Assembly: GCA_937960595.1 (NCBI GenBank)
Contig: CALGPL010000045.1
Location: 1-45,417 of the forward strand
DNA: 45,417 bases
Source of the DNA: an uncultured Anaerolineales bacterium
GTDB lineage: Bacteria; Chloroflexota; Anaerolineae; Anaerolineales; Villigracilaceae
Direction of reading: 5' to 3'
Position numbers and translations under genes: made by a program. The notes beneath the pieces are model-generated. The model worked only from the letters and a program-made list of their open reading frames with translations, was not told the origin of the DNA and did no database searches. The first letter of the stretch is position 1. Every line of letters begins with the position of its first letter. Positions 1 through 7,874 of this stretch are shown piece by piece.

Positions 1-344
1 TTGCCAAGAAACAGAAAAGGGCCTATGTTCGTCGTTTTCAAAGCAAAATCGAGTATTTCGGCGGTGAACAGCAACAACAAAACTCCCCTTCTCTCTTTTT
101 CGTTCAAAGGGCTGTCGTCCCCTCTCTGACTTTTAGCGAAAAGAACGATGCGGCTTCCAGAAAAGAAAGAGGGCAGCTTGCCAATCGGGGTCGCTCAAAG
201 CGCCACCAGTGAAGAAATCGCCGAAGCCGCAACCCAGGTTGCTAAACGGAGGCCGCCATCGCTGGCGGAACCTACCAATACGATACTCCGGGCTGCTTCG
301 TTCTTTCTGCACCCGATTATACCATGAGCACGCTCCTGTTTCAC

Positions 345-447
345 CCGGTGGGAAGGCAGGCCGCGCCTGCCAGGGAGTGTTGCTAAGAACCAGCGCGTCT
401 GGTTCATCCGGTGGGAAGGCAGGCCCCGCCTGCCAGGGAGTGTTGCT
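345..447. repeat. Two direct copies of a 40-bp palindromic repeat
   Basis: The copies lie at 345-384 and 408-447, 63 bp apart, and differ at one base in 40. Each contains an interrupted palindrome of the form GGCAGG-N5-CCTGCC; the first copy extends to seven-base arms with a three-base loop. No coding sequence or target-site duplication accompanies them. They look like REP-type interspersed palindromes; I do not see a third copy in the window. Confidence 0.75.
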
Positions 448-610
448 CCAATACAGTTCCGAAGGCGCGTTGAACTGGTACGAGACATGGAGTGGCCCAC
501 AAAGAGAAGCGGTACATGGGTTAGCCATTGAAGGCAACCTGGTGTACCTGGCCGGGAATACGAACAGTTACGGCCACGGGCAGGATGACGCCCTGGTAAT
601 CAAGGCTGAT
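446..610 (+). pseudogene. Fragment resembling an SBBP beta-propeller repeat protein
   Basis: In the frame that ends at 655, about 50 residues follow the pattern of one SBBP repeat. The order is Leu-x-Trp, then Thr-Trp-Ser-Gly, an Ala-Val-x-Gly-Leu-Ala stretch, VYLAGNTNSYG, and a final Asp-Asp-Ala-Leu-x-Ile-Lys. In the family many such repeats form an extracellular beta-propeller, usually with a signal peptide and hundreds of residues. Here there is only one repeat, directly preceded by the palindromic repeats and followed by unrelated sequence, so it is probably the remnant of a destroyed gene. The family match is by eye only. Confidence 0.4.
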
Positions 611-840
611 AGGCAAAATGGTCAGTTCCCACGAATCGACGAGCAATCGCGCTAGAAGGCAGGCTGAAATCTGGCTACAGGTTGACAGGACAAATGCCCA
701 AACGGGATCTGCCATGAGTGACCTTCAAATGCACAGGATTGGTCTCACAGGGCAGGCACCAACAGGCAGCAATCGCTGATGAGCCGCCAGATTGATGCTA
801 CAATTAAGCCCAGGAAAAATAGACTTTAGGAGAACTCGAC

Positions 841-2244
841 ATGAATGATCGGCTGATTCTCGACCTCCTCTCCCCCGCCGACTGGCAAGGCGACCTGCGG
901 ATCTCCTTTGCCCCCGCCTCGGACGGGACCGCCAGCCAGCCGGGCGAGGTATCCCTGCGCCTCGACGAAAAACGAGCGCTGGTTTCGCTGGGCAAGGCAG
1001 AGAAAGTCAATGCCGAAGCCGTCCGCAAGGCTGGCGGTTTGCTGCTCAAATGGCTGGAAAAACACACCGTCCGCGCGGCCGGCCTGGAGGTCGACTCGCT
1101 GTCCGCCGCCGGCCTGCCCGAAGAGACCGCCCTCCAGGCGCTGACGGAGGGCCTGCTGCTGGCCGCTTTCCGCTTCGACCGCTACAAGTCCAGCGCCGAC
1201 GCCAAATCTCCCGTCGCCGTCAGCCTGCTGAGCGCCGACCCCTCCCGTCTGCGCCCGTTGGTGGAGAGAACCCGAATCATCGTCGAGGCGGTCAACCTGG
1301 CGCGCGAATGGGCCCACGAACCGGCCAACGTCATCAACCCGGTCACCCTGGCCGAACGGGCGCAGAAACTGGCCATCGAAACCGGCCTGAAGTGCACCGT
1401 CCTGGACGACCAGCGCCTGGCCGAGATGGGCGCGGGCGCCATCGTCGCCGTCGGCAAAGGCAGCCAAACCCCGGCGCGGCTGATCCTGCTCGAGCACGCA
1501 GGCGGCGGGTCCGAAAAAGCGCCGGTTGTCCTGGTCGGCAAGGCGCTGACCTTCGACACCGGCGGTTATTCCCTGAAATCAACCGAGGGCATTGTCGGCA
1601 TGAAGTACGACAAAGCCGGGGCGATGGCCGTCATCGCGGTCCTCGTTGCAGCCGCCCGCCTGAAACTGCCGACGCGCCTGGTCGGCGTCATCGCCGCCGC
1701 CGAAAACATGATCTCCGGCGGCGCTTACCGCCCAAACGACATCCTGAAATCCCTTTCGGGCAAAACCATCGAGGTCGTCAGCACCGACGCCGAAGGCCGG
1801 CTGGTGCTGGCCGACGCCCTGACCTACGCGCAGCAAGCCTACCGGCCGCGCCCCCTGATTGACGTCGCCACCCTGACCGGCGGCGTGATCACCGCCCTGG
1901 GATCGGTGCGGGCGGGCATCATGAGCAACGATGACGAACTGGCCGCTGCCCTGCTGGCTGCCGGCGAACGCACCCACGAGCGTCTGTGGCGCTTGCCGCT
2001 CGACGACGACTACTTCGAGCAGATCAAAGGCGACGACGCCGACATCAAAAACTCCGGCGGCAGCAAGGCCAGCCCGATCATCGGCGGCATGTTCCTCAAA
2101 CAATTCGTCGCCGACGAAGTGCCCTGGGCACACATCGACATCGCCGGCATGATGAACTTCGAGAAAGACAGCGCCTACTGCGTCAAGGGCGCCAGCGGAT
2201 TCGGAGTCCGTTTGCTGCTCGATTATCTCACCCACCTCGACTGA
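841..2244 (+). CDS. pepA: Leucyl aminopeptidase, M17 family
   Basis: Cytosolic exopeptidase that removes N-terminal residues from peptides using two divalent metal ions. The 467 residues match the family length of about 450-500. A less conserved N-terminal domain is followed by the catalytic domain from about residue 160. Metal and catalytic residues can all be placed by family pattern: K234, D239, K246, D257, D316, E318 and R320, the last three in the signature STDAEGRLVLADAL (314-327). The ATG follows the ribosome site AGGAG with good spacing. The next gene begins 22 bp downstream on the same strand, so the two are probably co-transcribed. Nothing essential is missing. The role is likely general peptide turnover. 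Confidence 0.95.
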   Translation: MNDRLILDLLSPADWQGDLRISFAPASDGTASQPGEVSLRLDEKRALVSLGKAEKVNAEAVRKAGGLLLKWLEKHTVRAAGLEVDSLSAAGLPEETALQALTEGLLLAAFRFDRYKSSADAKSPVAVSLLSADPSRLRPLVERTRIIVEAVNLAREWAHEPANVINPVTLAERAQKLAIETGLKCTVLDDQRLAEMGAGAIVAVGKGSQTPARLILLEHAGGGSEKAPVVLVGKALTFDTGGYSLKSTEGIVGMKYDKAGAMAVIAVLVAAARLKLPTRLVGVIAAAENMISGGAYRPNDILKSLSGKTIEVVSTDAEGRLVLADALTYAQQAYRPRPLIDVATLTGGVITALGSVRAGIMSNDDELAAALLAAGERTHERLWRLPLDDDYFEQIKGDDADIKNSGGSKASPIIGGMFLKQFVADEVPWAHIDIAGMMNFEKDSAYCVKGASGFGVRLLLDYLTHLD

Positions 2245-2266
2245 CCCGCGTCCGCTGCCTGCCCCC

Positions 2267-4666
2267 ATGCCCAAAACCCCAACTAAAGCCGTTGAGGCCC
2301 CCCCCGCCCGCGCCGGCTTGGCGCGCTTCAAACTGCTGCTCTTTGCGGCCCTGTTTCTGATTTCGGGAGCCGCCGGACTGATCTACGAGATCGTCTGGGA
2401 ACGCCTGCTGGAACTGTACTTCGGAGTCACCATGGTGGCCATCACGCTGATCGTCTCGGCGTACATGGCCGGCCTCGGACTGGGGTCGCTCTTCGGCGGT
2501 CGGATTGCCCGGCGGGTCCAATCGTTGCTGCTCGCTTACGGCGCGGTCGAGATCGGCATCGGCCTGTTCGGGCTGGTCAGTCCTGGCCTGTTTACCTGGG
2601 TCGGGCAGGCCACTGCCGGCAGCCCTTACTGGCTGGTCTTCCTGCTCAGTTTTGCCCTCCTGCTGATTCCCACCTTCCTGATGGGCATGACCCTGCCGCT
2701 GCTCTCCCAGGCCTTCATTGCAAGGGTGGACGTTTCCGGGCGGGTGATCGGCCTGTTGTACGGCATCAACACGCTGGGCGCAGCGGCCGGCTCGGCCCTG
2801 GCCGGCTACCTCCTGATCGGCCACAGCGGCCTGGACGGGGCCATCCGCTACGCCTTCTACGCCAACGCCGGCATCGGCCTGCTGGCCATCCTCTTCGACC
2901 GCTGGCGAGCCGTCTTCCCGCCTGCGGAAGAGAAGACTGCCCCGCGCCGACCAGTCCGCTGGGGCTACCGCAGCCTGCTGTTCGCCTCGTTCCTGACCGG
3001 CTTCCTCGGCCTGGGATACGAAATGCTCTGGATTCGCGTCCTGCACATCACCAACAAAAGCACCGTCTACAGTTTCCCGACCGTGTTGGCCATCTTCCTC
3101 TCCGGCCTGGCGGTAGGCGGCTACATTTGGGGCCGCCGCGCCGACCAAACCCGCGACGCCGCCAGGATGTTCATCCAACTCGAACTGGCCGTCGCGCTGA
3201 CGGCAGGGGCGTGTTTCCTGGTCTTCTATCAGGCCCTGACTCTTCCTGCCATTCAGGCCTGGCTACGCGAAAACTTCGCCCATTTTCAGCAGCCGGTCAC
3301 CCCGATGGTCGCGCCGGAAGGCGGCTTTGTCTTCTCGCGGCGGGCGCTGTTCTATTCGCTGCTGGCTTATTTGCCGCCTTTTCTGCTCCTCATCCTGCCT
3401 GCCAGCCTCCTGATGGGCGGCGGACTGCCCGTCCTCGACCGGCTGGCAATCGAAAGCCCACAGGTCGCCGGACGGCGGGTCGGCGAAATCCACCTGGCCA
3501 ACATCGTCGGCTCGGTGCTGGGTTCTCTGGCCATCAGTTTCATCCTGCTCCCCGCCATCGGCTCCGAATGGACCCTCAAGGTGTTGATGGCCGCCGGTCT
3601 CCTCTTTCCCCTTCTCGGTTGGTTGAATCGGCGTCAGTTCCGCCTCGCAAGAGACGGGTGGCCGTTCCTGGCCCCCCTTCTCGCCCTCCTGTTGCTGCTT
3701 CCCGCTCGGGGGGCGTTCTACGTTCGTCTATACGAAAGCGGCACCGGCGACCGCGCCGTCGTCCGCGAGACGGCCGAGACCGTCCTGGCCCTGACCGATC
3801 GGAGCGAGGCAGAGCGCACCCTCTGGATCGGCGGCGAGATCAACAGCCGCTATCCCAGCCCCGGCAGTTGGGAAAGACAGACGCTGAACTGCGCCGCCGC
3901 CAGCCATCCCCGCCGGATTCTGATCATCGGCTACGGCGGAGGCCACACCGCCTATTTCACCACTCTCCTGCCCGGCGTGGAACAAATCACCCTTGTCGAA
4001 CTCATCCCCGACCTGATTCCTTTCCTGGCCGAATCCACCCCCCTGACTCGCCTGACCCTCTCCGACCCGCGCCTGGACCCGGTGGCCGACGACGGCCGGC
4101 GCTACCTCTACGCTCATCCCGAAGCCCGCTTCGATTTGATCATCACCGATCCTTTGCGCAGTTACACCGCCGGGCACAACAACCTCTATTCACTGGAAGC
4201 GCTCGAACTCTATCGCCAACATCTCACCCCCGGCGGTGTCTTCTGCGCCTGGCACGATGAATCTCACATCATCCCCGCCACCCTGGCTGCTGCTTTTCCC
4301 TATGTCGACCAATACGGGAATTATTCCGTCGCCAGCAGCCAGCCGCTCATCTACGATCTCGAATACATGAACTTTGCCGCAGAGCGCTTCCTGACCTCCA
4401 ACCCAGAGCGCTCCCCCATCTCGGTTTATGAAGACATGACCCCAACGGTCGTGTTGCAAGAGTTCCTGCGCGACCAGGAACAAATCCGCAGCGATGAGGC
4501 CGAGACCCCCCTCCTGCGCGACCTGTATCCCTACCTGGAGTATTACATCAACAACGTACCGTTCATGCCGCTGGTGATCCGAGATCCGGCAGCACGTCCC
4601 CGCTATGCAGAACGCATTCTCGGCTGCGACGCCGCCTGCCAAGAGACGATCATCTCCGGCCGCTAG
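2267..4666 (+). CDS. Membrane-fused spermidine-synthase-like protein
   Basis: A 799-residue protein with two parts. Residues 1 to about 480 are very hydrophobic, with a dozen or more likely membrane segments. The rest is a Rossmann fold of the spermidine synthase superfamily: IIGYGGGHTAYF near 553-564 is the nucleotide-binding loop, followed by an acidic LVEL strand end, then DDGRRYL and IITDP. These belong to the aminopropyltransferase or SAM-binding core. The beta-strand domain that normally precedes this core in soluble SpeE is replaced by the membrane part. Such fusions are widespread but their substrate is largely unknown, so I call polyamine-like transferase activity only as a possibility. 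Its last 17 bp overlap the 3' end of the convergent gene at 4650. Confidence 0.8.
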   Translation: MPKTPTKAVEAPPARAGLARFKLLLFAALFLISGAAGLIYEIVWERLLELYFGVTMVAITLIVSAYMAGLGLGSLFGGRIARRVQSLLLAYGAVEIGIGLFGLVSPGLFTWVGQATAGSPYWLVFLLSFALLLIPTFLMGMTLPLLSQAFIARVDVSGRVIGLLYGINTLGAAAGSALAGYLLIGHSGLDGAIRYAFYANAGIGLLAILFDRWRAVFPPAEEKTAPRRPVRWGYRSLLFASFLTGFLGLGYEMLWIRVLHITNKSTVYSFPTVLAIFLSGLAVGGYIWGRRADQTRDAARMFIQLELAVALTAGACFLVFYQALTLPAIQAWLRENFAHFQQPVTPMVAPEGGFVFSRRALFYSLLAYLPPFLLLILPASLLMGGGLPVLDRLAIESPQVAGRRVGEIHLANIVGSVLGSLAISFILLPAIGSEWTLKVLMAAGLLFPLLGWLNRRQFRLARDGWPFLAPLLALLLLLPARGAFYVRLYESGTGDRAVVRETAETVLALTDRSEAERTLWIGGEINSRYPSPGSWERQTLNCAAASHPRRILIIGYGGGHTAYFTTLLPGVEQITLVELIPDLIPFLAESTPLTRLTLSDPRLDPVADDGRRYLYAHPEARFDLIITDPLRSYTAGHNNLYSLEALELYRQHLTPGGVFCAWHDESHIIPATLAAAFPYVDQYGNYSVASSQPLIYDLEYMNFAAERFLTSNPERSPISVYEDMTPTVVLQEFLRDQEQIRSDEAETPLLRDLYPYLEYYINNVPFMPLVIRDPAARPRYAERILGCDAACQETIISGR

Positions 4667-5762
4667 GTCGCTCCTCCGCCTTTCCCGTCCAGTAGCGTCC
4701 CGCCTGAATCACAATTCCATCCGGCACATCGGCCAGGAGGATCGCCCCGTTGCCGACGCGCACGCGGCTGCCGATGCGGACGCCGACCGCGGTGGTGACG
4801 CCCATGCCGACCAGCGTCCGCTCGCCGACGTGGACGTGACCGGCCAGCAGCGCGCCGGGGGCGATGTGCGAGTACTCGCCGATGACGCAGTCGTGCGAGA
4901 CGACCGCGCCGGTGTTGACCATGCAGCGCGGCCGCAGTTCGGCCTCCGCGCCCACGTAGGCGTTGGCGAAGACCTGCACCCCCTCCCCGACCCTGGCGCT
5001 CGGCTCGAGGGTAGCGCGCGGGTGAATCAGCGCCGGGAAGGAAAAGCCCGCCGCCTCGAGCAACTCGAAGACGCGCACGCGCAGGTTGATGTCGAGGATG
5101 CCGCCCACGCCGTTGACCGCCAGGGTCACACCCTGGGCAATGAGCGCCGGCAGGAGCGCCCGCGTCCCCAGGACGGGGATTCCCAGCACTTCTTTGCCGG
5201 TCAGCGCGGCGTTATCGTCCACGATGCCGGCGATGGCAAATTCGCCGCTCTGGCGGACGATTTCCATGACCGATTTGGCGTGTCCGCCCGCGCCATACAT
5301 GAGCAAATAGGGTCTCTCGGCAGGCGGCAGGACAATCTGCGCCGCCGCGCCCGCCATCTGGCGGACGATTTCCTCGGTCACCAGGCGGTCGGTCGGCAGA
5401 GAGGCCAGGTCGAGGCCGAGGGCTTCGGCCAGCGCCCGCGCCGGTTTGGTAATACGCAAGGATGAAGGATGAGAGAGGAAGGATGAAGGAGGAAGGTCGG
5501 GGGACTGCGGAAGCGGTTCGTCGGCAGTCTCCGTAATGACTGCCAGACGGTCGCCGACGGCGAGGGTATCGCCTTCGTTGGCCAGCAGGCGGATGAAGCC
5601 GGCCTCCGGCGACTCGATGTCGGTGGCGGCCTTGGTGGTCTCGATGGTGAAGAGGATCTGGCCTTTTTCCACCGCCTGGCCGTCGCGGACGTGGACGCCG
5701 ACCAGCCGGGCTTCGGGTTCGTTGGCGTTCAGGAGAGGGACGAGGAGTTCGGATTTGAGCAT
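4650..5762 (-). CDS. Lipoyl domain / E1-E3 binding domain / NeuD acyltransferase fusion
   Basis: A 370-residue three-domain protein. Residues 1-78 are a lipoyl domain with the modified lysine K44 in the motif ETTKA. Residues 103-137 match a peripheral subunit-binding domain, the segment by which E2 proteins hold E1 or E3. From 152 there is a NeuD/PglD-type sugar acyltransferase: a GAGGHAKSV nucleotide-binding start, then left-handed beta-helix hexapeptides, with the probable catalytic base H290 in VVSHDC and H299 downstream. The ordinary E2 catalytic domain is absent. It follows E1-alpha and E1-beta, so it probably receives an acyl group on its lipoyl arm and passes it to an unknown amino or hydroxy sugar. 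The linker at 88-102 is encoded by heptanucleotide repeats. Domain calls are strong; the reaction is inferred. Confidence 0.85.
   Translation of the reverse strand: MLKSELLVPLLNANEPEARLVGVHVRDGQAVEKGQILFTIETTKAATDIESPEAGFIRLLANEGDTLAVGDRLAVITETADEPLPQSPDLPPSSFLSHPSSLRITKPARALAEALGLDLASLPTDRLVTEEIVRQMAGAAAQIVLPPAERPYLLMYGAGGHAKSVMEIVRQSGEFAIAGIVDDNAALTGKEVLGIPVLGTRALLPALIAQGVTLAVNGVGGILDINLRVRVFELLEAAGFSFPALIHPRATLEPSARVGEGVQVFANAYVGAEAELRPRCMVNTGAVVSHDCVIGEYSHIAPGALLAGHVHVGERTLVGMGVTTAVGVRIGSRVRVGNGAILLADVPDGIVIQAGRYWTGKAEERPSGRR
5458..5499. repeat. Six 7-bp units inside the lipoyl-NeuD gene
   Basis: Reading the plus strand, six consecutive heptamers occur: AAGGATG, AAGGATG, AGAGAGG, AAGGATG, AAGGAGG, AAGGTCG. 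They encode the Pro/Ser-rich linker between the lipoyl domain and the binding domain, roughly residues 88-102. The period is exact and only a few positions vary. Confidence 0.8.
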
Positions 5763-5774
5763 AAGTTTACCTTT

Positions 5775-5809
5775 GAGAGACCAGGTCTCTTAAAGAGACC
5801 TGGTCTCTC
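5775..5809. repeat. Perfect 16-bp inverted repeat between E1-beta and lipoyl-NeuD genes
   Basis: Left arm 5775-5790, loop TAA 5791-5793, right arm 5794-5809, with no mismatch. Each arm is itself nearly palindromic (AGAGACC-A-GGTCTCT). It fills most of the 53-bp gap between the E1-beta stop and the fusion-gene start and ends just before the AAAGG ribosome site of the latter. It may partly terminate or protect the transcript, or hide the ribosome site. No U-run follows on the minus strand, so simple intrinsic termination is unlikely. Confidence 0.85.
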
Positions 5810-5815
5810 GGTCTC

Positions 5816-6802
5816 TCAAAAAGACCGCGCCGCGGCGACGATATCCGCGACCTGCGGCAGAATGGCGTCTTCGAGCGGGCGGGAGTTGGCAATCGGCAGG
5901 TCGCGCGCCGCCACGCGCCGGACCTGCAGGCCGCTCACCGTTTCGACGGCGCGGGCCGCCACTTCCGCGCCCCAGCCGAGGGTGAGAGTCCCCTCTTCGA
6001 CGGTCAGCAGGCGGCGGGTTTGGGTAAGCGAAGCGAAGAGCGGGGTCAGGTCGAAGGGGCTGAGTTGCGAAAAGACCAGCAGGTCGCAGAAAATCTCATG
6101 TTCCATCATCAACTCCAGCGCCGCAGCGCGGGCCAGTTCGAAGTTGTAGCCGTAGGTGGCGACCGTCAGGCGCGGCGGGGCAGGCGGACGCAAGACGAAA
6201 TACGGGAACGGGTCGCCGCCGCTTTCGAGGGCAAAGTCGGCCAAGTCGCCCTGACCGGCCTGAAGCAGCGGACGGGTGTAGAGCAGTTTGTGTTCGACGA
6301 ACAGGACGGGGTCTTCGTCGGCGATGGCGGCCAGGAGCAGCGCGCCGGGGTCGCCGAGGGCGCTGGGGGCGATGACCTTCAGCCCCGGCACGCCGAGAAA
6401 CATCTTTTCGAGCGACTGCGAGTGGGTCGGGCCGTAGCCGCGCCGCCCGCCCATCGGGGCGCGGACGACGAGCGGGACGCGCACCTGGTCGTTGTACATC
6501 CAGCGGAATTTGGCGGCGTGATTGACCACCTGGTCGGCAATGAGGGTGACGAAGTCGCCGAACATGATTTCGGCCACCGGGCGCAGGCCGCGCAGCGCCA
6601 TGCCCGTCGCCGCGCCGAGGATGGCCGCTTCGGAGATGGGTGTGGTGAGAACGCGCTCGGGGAAGCGCGTCGAGAGGCCGCGCGTGACCTTGAAGGCGCC
6701 GCCGTAAGGATCGAGGAGGTCTTCGCCCAGGACGTAGAGGCGCGGGTCGGATTCCATCGCGGAATGGAGGGCGGAGTTGAGGGAGTCGAGGACGGTGGTC
6801 AT
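5816..6802 (-). CDS. 2-oxoacid dehydrogenase E1 component, beta subunit
   Basis: A transketolase-like subunit that pairs with E1-alpha to decarboxylate a 2-oxoacid on thiamine diphosphate and load the acyl group on a lipoyl arm. The 328 residues match the family. Visible landmarks are the early GEDLLDPYGG segment, TPISEAA, the DQVVNHAAKFRWMY stretch, GPTHSQSLE with the conserved histidine, and a C-terminal transketolase-type domain starting near LTVATYG. The ATG at 6802 lies nine bases after the E1-alpha stop and has no Shine-Dalgarno sequence, only heptamer repeats, so it is probably translated by reinitiation. The substrate (pyruvate, branched-chain or another 2-oxoacid) cannot be fixed from sequence. 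No E3 gene is in the window. Confidence 0.9.
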   Translation of the reverse strand: MTTVLDSLNSALHSAMESDPRLYVLGEDLLDPYGGAFKVTRGLSTRFPERVLTTPISEAAILGAATGMALRGLRPVAEIMFGDFVTLIADQVVNHAAKFRWMYNDQVRVPLVVRAPMGGRRGYGPTHSQSLEKMFLGVPGLKVIAPSALGDPGALLLAAIADEDPVLFVEHKLLYTRPLLQAGQGDLADFALESGGDPFPYFVLRPPAPPRLTVATYGYNFELARAAALELMMEHEIFCDLLVFSQLSPFDLTPLFASLTQTRRLLTVEEGTLTLGWGAEVAARAVETVSGLQVRRVAARDLPIANSRPLEDAILPQVADIVAAARSF

Positions 6803-6804
6803 TT

Positions 6805-6846
6805 TCAGTGTTCAGTGTTCAGTGTTCAGTGTTCGGTGGTCGGTAG
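6805..6846. repeat. Heptanucleotide tandem repeat at the E1-alpha/E1-beta junction
   Basis: Four perfect copies of TCAGTGT (plus strand) at 6805-6832 and two degenerate copies to 6846. On the coding strand every perfect unit contains a TGA. Because seven is not a multiple of three, successive units place TGA in all three frames. The array encodes the E1-alpha tail and stop and the spacer before the E1-beta ATG. Confidence 0.9.
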
Positions 6847-7747
6847 TCAGGGCGGGGAACGGGTCGGAGGCGGCGCGGGAGAAGGCCTCGGCGAGGAGGG
6901 CGCTCACTTCGGCCTCGGCCGCGTCGCGTTCGGCAGGGGAAAGGCGCGGGGCATGAATTGTCAGCGGGTCGAACTGCCGGATGCGCGTCAGTTCTTCGGG
7001 CGAGCGGGTGTCGTCGCCTTTGCTGTGAGCCATGAAGCGGTAGGTGTGCAGGATCAGGGCGGCGGGTCCGGCGCCGAAGCGGACGTGGGCAACGGCCTCC
7101 CGCGCCGCAGATTGGATTTCCAACACATCGCTCGTCTCGCGCTCCCAGACGGGAATGCCGAAGGCGGCAAAACGCCCGGCCATCGAACCGGCTACGGCCA
7201 GTTCGACCGGCGTGGTCTGGGCGTAGCGATTGTTCTCGAGGACGACCAAGAGCGGCAGACGCCACAGCGCCGCCAGGTTGAGGCTCTCGTAGAGGGCGCC
7301 CTCGCCGAGCGTGCCGTCGCCGATGAAGACCAGGACGATTTTGCCGCTTTGCTGCTCTTTTTCGGCCAAGGCCATGCCGGCTGCCACCGGGACGATGCCG
7401 CCCTGGATGCCGTTGGAGTAGAAGTTGCGCCACTGGATGTGCTGACTGCCGCCGCGTCCGCCCACCAGGCCGGTGGCCTTGCCCATCAGTTCGGCAGCCA
7501 GGCGGTAGGGGTCGCTCCCCTGCGGGGACGAGGCGCCATAGGCGAGGAAGTGACCGTGACAGCGATGATTGCTGAAGACGATGTCATCGGGGTCGGTGAC
7601 GGAGAAGATACCGACGGCATCGGCCTCCTGCCCGATGTAGGTGTGGGTGGTGCCGACCAGTTTGCCGGTGGAGAACTCGGCCAGCAGGCGCTCCTCGAAG
7701 CGGCGGATGAGCAGCATGGTGCGGTAGAGGGCGAAGTTATCGGTCAT
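6812..7747 (-). CDS. 2-oxoacid dehydrogenase E1 component, alpha subunit
   Basis: The thiamine-diphosphate subunit of the decarboxylase. The start chosen at 7747 gives 311 residues beginning MTDNFALYRTMLLIRRFEE, the usual family start. An upstream in-frame ATG at 7798 would add 17 unlike residues across a -10-like box. The cofactor motif is clear: GDG at 143-145 and NN at 172-173, about 30 residues apart as expected. The phosphorylation-loop region reads HSKGDDTRS. The last residues (TLNTEH) are encoded by the heptamer array. A TATAAT box at 7757-7762 ends only nine bases before the start, which suggests a leaderless messenger. It leads the three-gene E1-alpha, E1-beta, lipoyl-NeuD operon. 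Confidence 0.9.
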   Translation of the reverse strand: MTDNFALYRTMLLIRRFEERLLAEFSTGKLVGTTHTYIGQEADAVGIFSVTDPDDIVFSNHRCHGHFLAYGASSPQGSDPYRLAAELMGKATGLVGGRGGSQHIQWRNFYSNGIQGGIVPVAAGMALAEKEQQSGKIVLVFIGDGTLGEGALYESLNLAALWRLPLLVVLENNRYAQTTPVELAVAGSMAGRFAAFGIPVWERETSDVLEIQSAAREAVAHVRFGAGPAALILHTYRFMAHSKGDDTRSPEELTRIRQFDPLTIHAPRLSPAERDAAEAEVSALLAEAFSRAASDPFPALTTDHRTLNTEH

Positions 7748-7756
7748 GGCGGGGAC

Positions 7757-7762
7757 ATTATA
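7757..7762 (-). promoter_or_regulatory. -10 box TATAAT of the E1 operon
   Basis: A consensus TATAAT on the minus strand ends nine bases before the ATG at 7747. Transcription would begin about at the start codon, and there is no Shine-Dalgarno sequence in the gap. No good -35 hexamer is visible. Confidence 0.45.
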
Positions 7763-7858
7763 ACCCGAAGTGGCAGATACCGGCTCCCGGTGAGGCACTT
7801 CTTTCTATCTGTATGGCTACGCGCATTTCGACGGGCTGCCCATAATCCCCGCTCATGG

Positions 7859-7864
7859 TATAAT
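7859..7864 (+). promoter_or_regulatory. -10 box TATAAT of the LysM gene
   Basis: A consensus TATAAT ends ten bases before the ATG at 7875, again leaving no room for a normal leader. It is divergent from the similar box at 7757-7762, 96 bp away. The -35 region is weak. Confidence 0.45.
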
Positions 7865-7874
7865 CGCCTCCCGT

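Larger units (their letters stand above)
1..840. other. Region without an intact gene upstream of pepA
   Basis: No convincing complete gene lies here. The first 200 bases are AT-richer than the rest of the window. One frame is open from the left edge to about base 212 and could be the tail of an unseen gene, but I recognise nothing in it. A duplicated palindromic repeat lies at 345-447, and a short stretch resembling one beta-propeller repeat lies at about 446-610. A possible -10 box TACAAT at 799-804 precedes pepA, without a clear -35 partner. Open frames on both strands across 133-655 look like chance products of the repeats. Confidence 0.6.
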
